DNA from: Luteolibacter sp. LG18
Lineage (GTDB): Bacteria > Verrucomicrobiota > Verrucomicrobiia > Verrucomicrobiales > Akkermansiaceae
Reading direction: 5' to 3'
DNA length: 64,000 nt
Assembly: GCF_036322585.1 (NCBI RefSeq)
Contig: NZ_AP024600.1
Coordinates: 3,410,001 to 3,474,000 of the forward strand
The number at the start of each line of letters is the position of its first letter. Position 1 is the stretch's first letter. A program made the translations under genes and the position numbers. This document shows positions 54,890 through 61,900 of this stretch, one piece after another. A model generated the notes under the pieces. That model searched no databases. It saw only the letters and a program-made list of their open reading frames with translations, and had not been told where the DNA came from.

Positions 54890-55984
54890 TCAGCGCACCA
54901 CGCGGGCGCCGCCGCCGGTGATCTGCTTCTCCACTTCCTTGCGGGTCGCCATCGAGGTGTCGCCCGGGGTGGTGGAGGCCAGCGCGCCGTGGGCCGCGCC
55001 GTAGTCGACCGCTTTCTGCGCGTCATTGAACTCGAGGAAACCGAACTGCACGCCGGAGGCGAAGCTGTCGCCGCCGCCGACGCGGTCGAGGATCTCGAGC
55101 TTGTCGTACTTGCGGCTCTCGTGGAACTTGCCGTCGTGCCAGAGGATGGCGCTCCAGTCGTTGATGGTGGCGGTGATCACGCCGCGCAGGGTGGTGGCGG
55201 CGACCTTGAAGTTCGGGAACTCCTTCACGGCGGTCTCGATCATCTTCTTGAAGGCGTCGGTCTCGATGTTGGAGATGTTGTGGTCCACGCCCTCCACCTC
55301 GAAGCCGAGGGAGGCGGTGAAGTCCTCCTCGTTGCCGATCATCACGTCGACGTACTTCGCGATCTCGCGGTTGACTTCCTGGGCCTTGGCGAGGCCGCCG
55401 ATGGTCTTCCAGAGGGACGGGCGGTAGTTGAGGTCGTAGGAAACGACGGTGCCGTACTTGTTGGCGGCCTTCACGGCCTCCACGGTGAGGGCGGCGGTGG
55501 TTTCGGAAAGCGCGGCGAAGATGCCGCCGGTGTGGAACCAGCGCACGCCGAGTTCACCGAAGATGTGGTCCCAGTCGATGTCGCCCGGCTTCAGGTGGGA
55601 GGCGGCGGTGTTGCCGCGGTCCGGATTGCCGACCGCGCCGCGGATGCCGAAGCCGCGCTCGGTGAAGTTCAGGCCGTTGCGGACCTTGCGGCCGATGCCG
55701 TCGTCCTCGCGCCATTGGATGAAGTCGGTGGCCACGCCGCCCTGCATGATGAAGTCCTCCACCAGGTGGCCGACCTCGTTGTCGACGAAGGCGGTGACGA
55801 CGCCGGTCTTGTAGCCGAAGACCTTGCGCAGGCCGCGGGAGGTGTTGTACTCGCCGCCGCCTTCCCAGGCGGTGAACTGGCGGGCGGTGCGGATGCGGCC
55901 CTCGCCCGGATCGAGGCGGAGCATCACTTCACCGAGGGAAATCTGGTCGAACGCGCATTCGGACTTGGGCTTGATCTGGAGCAT
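54890..55984 (-). CDS. PfkB-family sugar kinase, probable 2-keto-3-deoxygluconate kinase
   Basis: 364 residues. The N-terminal glycine pattern (SLGEVMLRLDPGEGRIRTAR, WEGGGEYNTSRGLRKVFG) and the C-terminal signature DRVGGGDSFASGVQFGF with catalytic Asp identify the PfkB/ribokinase fold. Similar proteins are annotated as KDG kinase. In context (PL6, GH88) the product would be 2-keto-3-deoxy-6-phosphogluconate in the cytoplasm. An inserted, Asp/Glu-rich region around residues 215-250 is slightly unusual. A 14-bp palindrome and a TTGACA lie in its promoter, and a LacI gene lies upstream on the same strand. Confidence 0.83.
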   Translation of the reverse strand: MLQIKPKSECAFDQISLGEVMLRLDPGEGRIRTARQFTAWEGGGEYNTSRGLRKVFGYKTGVVTAFVDNEVGHLVEDFIMQGGVATDFIQWREDDGIGRKVRNGLNFTERGFGIRGAVGNPDRGNTAASHLKPGDIDWDHIFGELGVRWFHTGGIFAALSETTAALTVEAVKAANKYGTVVSYDLNYRPSLWKTIGGLAKAQEVNREIAKYVDVMIGNEEDFTASLGFEVEGVDHNISNIETDAFKKMIETAVKEFPNFKVAATTLRGVITATINDWSAILWHDGKFHESRKYDKLEILDRVGGGDSFASGVQFGFLEFNDAQKAVDYGAAHGALASTTPGDTSMATRKEVEKQITGGGARVVR

Positions 55985-56001
55985 GGTGGTGGGAGGTGAA
56001 T

Positions 56002-56025
56002 CCTACACGTGTAGGGTTTTGTCAA
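56002..56025 (-). promoter_or_regulatory. Promoter with LacI-type palindromic operator
   Basis: CCTACACGTGTAGG (56002-56015) is a perfect 14-bp palindrome with a central CG, as in LacI-family operators. TTGACA (56020-56025, minus strand) is a perfect -35 box 4 bases upstream, so a bound repressor would cover the promoter. The kinase ATG is 18 bp downstream. Confidence 0.7.
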
Positions 56026-56077
56026 TCAAAAGGCCCCGGAGACGGGCATCCGGTCGCAAAACGGGGGCTGGCTGCCG

Positions 56078-57127
56078 CTATCCGCGGGCCGGGGCGGTGG
56101 AGTTCCGGACCACCAGCCGGGGCTGGACGGTGAGGCTGCGGCCGGGCGAAGGGGCGGCGCCGGGTTCCAGCCGGTCGAGCAGGCCGCGCACCGCGAGGTG
56201 CATGAGGCGGTCGGTCTGCTGGTCCACGGTGGTGAGCGGGGGATGGAAATGCTCCGCCACGGCGATGTTGTCGTGGCCGACCACCGAGACGTCCTCCGGC
56301 ACGCGGATGCCTTCCTCGCGCAGGCGGTTGATGATGCCGATGGCGATGCGGTCGTTCAGGGCGATGATCGCGGTGGGCAGCTTGCCTTTCGCGGTGGCGA
56401 TCAGCTTGGCGGCGAGCTCGCGGCCGTAGTCGAAGGATTGGCGGGTCTCGCCGGGGTGGAACACGGAGAGGAAGTCGCGCTCGAAATCGAGGCCCACCTT
56501 CGGCGCGTGGCGTTTCAGGCCGGGCATGCGCAGCGAACCGAAGCGGTCGAGCGGGTCGATGCCCAGCAGGGCGATCCGGCGGTGGCCGAGTTCCGCGAGG
56601 TGCTCGAGGACGAGCTTCATGGAGTGGGAGCGGTTGAGCGTCACCTTGTCGCCGGGCACGGCGTTCTCGGGGTCGACCCAGAAGGAGGGGATCTTCTCGC
56701 GCTCCAGCAGCTCCAGGACGGGATCGTCGGACGGCAGGCGGGAGAAGATCAGGACGATGCCATCGACATGCTGGGCCACGAAGCGGCGGAGCGCGTGGCG
56801 TTCCAGGTCCGCGCCGGCACCGGAAAGCTCGATGACGGTGTGGTAGCCCTGCTCGCGCAACTGCTGTTGTAGGGCGGCGGCGCGCATCGCGAGGATCGGG
56901 GAATCGAGGTCCTGGAAGCACACGCCGATGGTGGCGGTCTGGCCGCCGCGGAGGCCGCGGGCGAGGGCGCTGGGTTGGAAATCGAGTTCCTCGATGGCCT
57001 GGCGCACCCGGCGGACGGTTTCGGGCTTTACTCCCTCATGGCCGTTGAGCACACGGGACACGGTCCAGCGGGAGATCCCCAGATGTTTGGCGAGGGCTTC
57101 GGTGGTGTTGAGCCGGGAGTCGGGCAT
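56078..57127 (-). CDS. LacI-family transcriptional regulator
   Basis: 349 residues from the ATG at 57127, where the HTH begins properly (TTEALAKHLGISRWTVSRVL and NGHEGVKPETVRRVRQAIEE). The rest is a full LacI sugar-binding core (IGVCFQDLDSPILAMRAAAL, HVDGIVLIFSRLPSDDPVLE, RRIALLGIDPLDRF, VSVVGHDNIAVAEHFHPPLT, TTVDQQTDRLMHLAVRGLL). Its gene ends 93 bp before the kinase gene, in the same direction. The palindrome in that gap is its likely operator. No similar palindrome was seen before its own start. Confidence 0.92.
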   Translation of the reverse strand: MPDSRLNTTEALAKHLGISRWTVSRVLNGHEGVKPETVRRVRQAIEELDFQPSALARGLRGGQTATIGVCFQDLDSPILAMRAAALQQQLREQGYHTVIELSGAGADLERHALRRFVAQHVDGIVLIFSRLPSDDPVLELLEREKIPSFWVDPENAVPGDKVTLNRSHSMKLVLEHLAELGHRRIALLGIDPLDRFGSLRMPGLKRHAPKVGLDFERDFLSVFHPGETRQSFDYGRELAAKLIATAKGKLPTAIIALNDRIAIGIINRLREEGIRVPEDVSVVGHDNIAVAEHFHPPLTTVDQQTDRLMHLAVRGLLDRLEPGAAPSPGRSLTVQPRLVVRNSTAPARG

Positions 57128-57193
57128 CCGGGGCGCAGGATGGGGAGGATAGGCACGGTTGGCAACGCGCGTGTGGGGGGAGTGTGGATTGGG

Positions 57194-57641
57194 GTAGCCG
57201 CGCTCGTGAGAGCGTGGGCGGGGTGGATTCACCCGTATCCTTGCGCGCCCAGTCCTCCCTCAATTTGCCCCTTTTCAAGCCCGGAGGGCGACGCTCCACC
57301 AGGCGGTGGCGCAAGCCACCGGTACGGGACGACATGAGTTCCAAGCCCTGTAGGGGCGACGCAAGCGGAGGCCAGATGGCATTCCCAATGGGAGTTCGCG
57401 TCCGACGTTTGAAGAGTTCCGGATTCTTCCGAACCGCTGGAATGGTAAGTTTGCAGAAATAGCGCAGGCAGCGTCGTCCCTGCCGGGACTTGAATCACTC
57501 CTGGATCTGGTCCGGTGGCTTGCGCCACCGGCTAGTGGAGCGTCGCCCTCCGGGCTCAGACACGACGGTTGCGAATCCAGGGCTCGGGTTGCATGGGCAA
57601 TGGCGAATCCATTCAACCCACGCTCTCCCGAGCGCGGCTAC
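57194..57641. repeat. 448-bp head-to-head inverted-repeat element with nested hairpins
   Basis: Three pairs of arms match in inverted order: 57194-57218 with 57617-57641 (25 bp, one mismatch), 57278-57322 with 57512-57556 (45 bp, differing only in the 4-base centre), and 57342-57362 with 57471-57492 (about 21 bp, imperfect). Within each arm lie smaller hairpins: CGCTC-N4-GAGCG, GGAGGGCGACGCTCC and GGTGGC-GCAA-GCCACC, the last with a GNRA tetraloop. The central 100 bp or so is unpaired. No gene is present; the element fills the gap between LacI and GntR genes. Confidence 0.85.
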
Positions 57642-57663
57642 GACGCCGAATGGCTGGAGCGAA

Positions 57664-58764
57664 TCACGGGGAAGGGGCGCGTCCCTTTGGGGCGACCGCG
57701 CCGAGGGTGCCGCCGGGGATGAACTCGGGGGTCACGGGGATGTTCCGGGCCTTGCCGGGGCCATGGCGCATGAGGTCCAGCAGCATGCGGCCGATGTGGC
57801 GGCCCAGGGACTTTCCGCTGGTGTGATAACGCGCGATCGCCGGGTGGGTGTGGGCCAGGAAGTTGTCGTCCCAGAGTGAGATGACGCTCGCCTGCGCGGG
57901 AACCTTGATGCCACTGGCGAGGAGGTGGCAAAGCAGGGTCAACGCCATCTCGGGGGCCGCGCACAGGTAGGCGGTCGGATTCGGGCGGGTGGCCAGAAGG
58001 TTCCTCACCGCGCGGCTCATGGTTTCCGGACCGGTTTCATAGGTCGCCACGCGCGCGCGGATGCCGAGGCGACCGGCTTCGGCGAGAACGGTTTCGGCGG
58101 CGATGTGGTCGTTGAGGCTGGTGTGGTTTGCCTGGATGTAAACGAGGTCGCGGTGGCCGCGGGTGTGGAGCAGTCCAGCCGCGTGGCGGGCCGCGGCGAC
58201 GATGTCGGAATAGATGCCGGGGAGGGGGAGTCCGTCATACACGCGTCCGGCGACCACCACCGGTGTGCCGCAGTTGGCGAACCACTTCTGGATCGGCTCG
58301 GTGGCGTAGAACAAGACCCACGCCGCGGTATCCGGGAGGGAGGTGAGCTGGGAGAGTTTCTTCGGCAGGCGGTCCTCGAAGAGCCGCGGGTGGACCTCGA
58401 TCTCCACGCGGTAGCCGGAGGCGGAGATGATTTCGGAAATGGTCTCGTGGAGCGTGTAGTCGATGGACCCCATGCTGGCGGGAGCATAGGGGGTGAGCAT
58501 GCGGATGGTGCGGGCCTCGCTGCGGGCCGGTTTCCGCGGGCGCTTGTGGATGACGTGCGGCCTGCCGCGTCCCCCGAGGGTGATCCAGCGTTCGGCGGCG
58601 AGCTGGGCGAGCGCCTTGCGGACGGTCACGCGGCTGACCTGGAACTCGCGGCAAAGTTCGGCCTCGCTGGAGAGGTGGTTTTTCCACCGGGAGCCGAGGA
58701 TGCCTTCCCGGAGCAGGGCGACGAGTTGGTCGTGGATCGAGATCTTGCGGGGAATTTCAGCCAT
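57664..58764 (-). CDS. GntR-HTH regulator fused to LacI-type sugar-binding domain
   Basis: 366 residues. N-terminal winged HTH of the GntR type (SEAELCREFQVSRVTVRKAL, QLAAERWITLGGRGRPHV), then a LacI/PBP-like core (MGSIDYTLHETISEIISASG, AAWVLFYATEPIQKWF, TPVVVAGRVYDGLPLPGI, VISLWDDNFLAHTHPAIARY). This AraR-like architecture normally represses sugar genes and is released by a ligand sugar. Its target is not certain; the divergently placed giant secreted protein gene and the uronate genes are candidates. Confidence 0.87.
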   Translation of the reverse strand: MAEIPRKISIHDQLVALLREGILGSRWKNHLSSEAELCREFQVSRVTVRKALAQLAAERWITLGGRGRPHVIHKRPRKPARSEARTIRMLTPYAPASMGSIDYTLHETISEIISASGYRVEIEVHPRLFEDRLPKKLSQLTSLPDTAAWVLFYATEPIQKWFANCGTPVVVAGRVYDGLPLPGIYSDIVAAARHAAGLLHTRGHRDLVYIQANHTSLNDHIAAETVLAEAGRLGIRARVATYETGPETMSRAVRNLLATRPNPTAYLCAAPEMALTLLCHLLASGIKVPAQASVISLWDDNFLAHTHPAIARYHTSGKSLGRHIGRMLLDLMRHGPGKARNIPVTPEFIPGGTLGAVAPKGRAPSP

Positions 58765-58778
58765 GGGCGGAGGCGGGT

Positions 58779-58795
58779 TGTATGCTCAGGATACA
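58779..58795. promoter_or_regulatory. Possible GntR/AraR-type operator
   Basis: TGTAT-GCTCAGG-ATACA, five-base arms around seven bases, 14 bp before the GntR gene start on the minus strand. The site may serve self-control of the regulator. Short arms make this weak. Confidence 0.35.
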
Positions 58796-58943
58796 CGTTG
58801 GTGGGGGGCTAACACCATTGCGAACCGGACCGGTGATCGCGAGTGTATGGCACTGTCCGGGCTACCGATGGCAAGACGATTTCGTCCTCTGGCCGGTGCA
58901 TCCGGGCGGGATTCCGCCGTTGAACCCCATGGAACCCTTTGGA

Positions 58944-61900
58944 ATGACCCGCACGATTGCGAGCCGGGGCCGGATGGCCGTCGCGCCGCTCGCCGCCCTT
59001 GTGTTCGCCTGTTTCGCGCCCGCCGCGCAGGCGCAGAATTTCACCCTCAACTCCGGCGTGCGTTCCAGCGTGATCGTGCCGCAGGGTGGATCGGGCAGCT
59101 ACACGATCAACGTCGCGCCGACGGGCGGGTTCACCGGCAGCGTCACTTTCACGGCCAGCGGCCTGCCCACCGGGGTGACGGCGTCGTTCAGCCCGGCCTC
59201 TTCCACCACGACGACCACTCTGACGCTCACGGCGAACGCCACCGCGACCACCGGCACGAAAGACATCACCGTGACCGGGACCAGCGGCAGCCTGGTGAAG
59301 ACCGTGCCGGTCGCCGTGATGGTCACCGCCGCGGACACCGCCGCGCCCTTCACGTGGTCCTCGTACAACCCGGACCTCAACTACGATTTCCGCACCAGCT
59401 ATCCCTCGCTGCCGACTCCCACGGCGCTGCTCAATGATACGGCGAACATCGTGGATACGCGAACCTCCGGCTTCTGGAGCTTCCGCTATGGGCCGAACAA
59501 GAACGCGCTGGTGACCTCGGCGGCGTGGGTGCCGATGCTCAACCGCCTCAACAGCGACTTCGCCTACTTCCGCGACAATATGGGCTGGCCCGCGGACCTG
59601 CGCGCGCGCAGCGGCTACTTCAGCGGCGTCTATCTCTTCGGCTCCGGCCTGGGCACGGACACCGCGTCGAACACCGACCTCGGCGGTTGGCAGAGTGCGA
59701 CCAACTACCAGGGCACGAACTGGCCGATGATCCTGATGTCGTATTACCCGGTCTATTCGTTCGACCCGAACTGTCCCTATAGCGACCGCGTGGCGCAGCA
59801 GGGGGCGACGGTGCACGAGGGCATCCACGCGGTGCTGGCGGATGCCCCGGGCTGCAAGAACGCGGCGTGGATACAGGAGAGCGGCAACACCTGGCTGCAG
59901 GGCGAGATGACCGCGCAGCTCACCGGAAACTACAGCGGCATGGGCTGGCTGAGCGCCACCTCGATGCTCGCGCCGTTCCTGCCGATCGAGAACTACAGCG
60001 GCTGGTTGCAGGATGGCAGCTTCGGCGGACCGTCCGCGGAAGGGGTGGATCAGGGCACTGGCTATGGTTCGACGTGGCGGCAGCTCTTCGGCGGGGTTCA
60101 GTACAGCGAGGCGTTCCCGCATTTCATGGGCGAGATCGTGTCGCCGGGCAGCGTGGCGTGGATCTGGCAGAACGCGGTGGGCCGCGTGCTGGAAGGCATC
60201 GCCACGGCCAACGGCGGGCTCGGCCAGGCGCAGACGCGGCGATTGATCATGGAGTACCGCGCACGCGCCGCGATCTGCGATCTGGGCAAGTGGTCGGGGG
60301 CCTACCAGAAGCTGCTCAATGACAACTGGAATGCCAGCCTCGGTCCGGAGTACACGCCGTATTGGATCGCCTGCGATCCGTGGACGGCGACCTGCTACCA
60401 GCCGACGACCAACAACGCCGGGGTGCTCACGCCGGTTTCGCGCACGCTGCCTGGATGGTCCGGCGCGAACTTCGTGCCGCTCACGGTGTCCGGCACCGGC
60501 ACGGTGAGCGTGGACTTCCAGCCGCTGGGCAACAGCATGGCAATCACCGCGAACAGCGGCACCTCCAGCACCCCGGAGGCCACCACCGCCACCAGCAACA
60601 ACATGACCTGCCAGCTCGTCTACCGCGCGGCGGACGGCTCGGCGGTCTACAGCCAGCCGGTGTCCAGCGGCACGTGCAGCCTGCGCCTCGACAAGGCGGT
60701 GCGGAACAACGTGGTCATCGCCGTCATTTGCAGCACCGATTACGTTTACAACGGCGAGTCCTCGCGGAAGACGAAGTTCGACTACCGACTGACGCTGGGC
60801 AGCGGTGTGACCGGCACCGCGAACGTGAACACGAAGTGGTACCAGACCGTGACCCAGCCGGGGCTCAAGGCGATCGCGGGCAATGGCGAGAACCACGTGT
60901 TCTGGAGCGGGGTGACCGGAGCCACCAGCTACACCCTGAAGCGAGCGACCGCGCCGGGCGGCCCCTACACCGATGTCGTCACCCAGGCCGGGCTGAACTA
61001 CACCGACACCGGCCGCACCAATGGCACGCCGTATTACTACATCGCCACCGCCGCGAGCGCCACGCAGACCAGCGTGCCCTCGAACGAGGTGACCGGCACG
61101 CCCGTGGCCCCCGCGGTGACACTGGGCAACTTTGGCTTCGAAACGCCGGTGGTGGCCTCCGGGGCGGTGTCCCACAATCCGACCGGGGCCTCGTGGACGT
61201 TCTCCGGCATGTCCGGCGTGTCCGGATTGAACAGCGCGTATGTGATTGGCAACCGTGCCGCGCCGCAGGGCACGCAGGTGGCGTATCTTCAGAACACCGG
61301 CTCCATTTCGCAATCGATCACCGGGTTCACGCCCGGATCGTTCTACACGGTGAAGTTCCTGGCCTCGCAGCGGCAGAGCCTCTACCAGCTCGGCTCGACC
61401 TTCGACCTGCGGATCGACGGACGCACGATCAAGAGCTTCTACCCCAGCCAGCAGGGGTCGACCTACGGCGAGTTCACGGCCACCTTCACCGCCACGGCGG
61501 CGAGCCACGTGCTGTCGTTCGCGGGTACAAACGCGAACGGCGGCACCAGCATGGTGATGCTGGATCGCGTGATCATCGCGCCCGCCAGCTCCGCCGCCGC
61601 TCCTGCCGCACCGATCAATCTCAGCGCGGGCGTCACGCCCACGACGGTGAAGTTGACCTGGGATGACACGCCGCTCACCGCCAGCTACACGGTGAAGCGA
61701 TCGACCACCAGCGGCAGCGGCTACGCCACCATCGTCAGCAATGTCACCGCCGCCAGCTACACGGACAGCACGGTGACCACCGGCACGGTTTACTACTATG
61801 TGGTCACGGCGACCAATTCGCAGGGCACGAGCGCGAACTCGAACCAAGCGGTGGCGCAGCCATCGGCGGACCTCCTGGTGCACCTGAAGTTTGATGAAAC

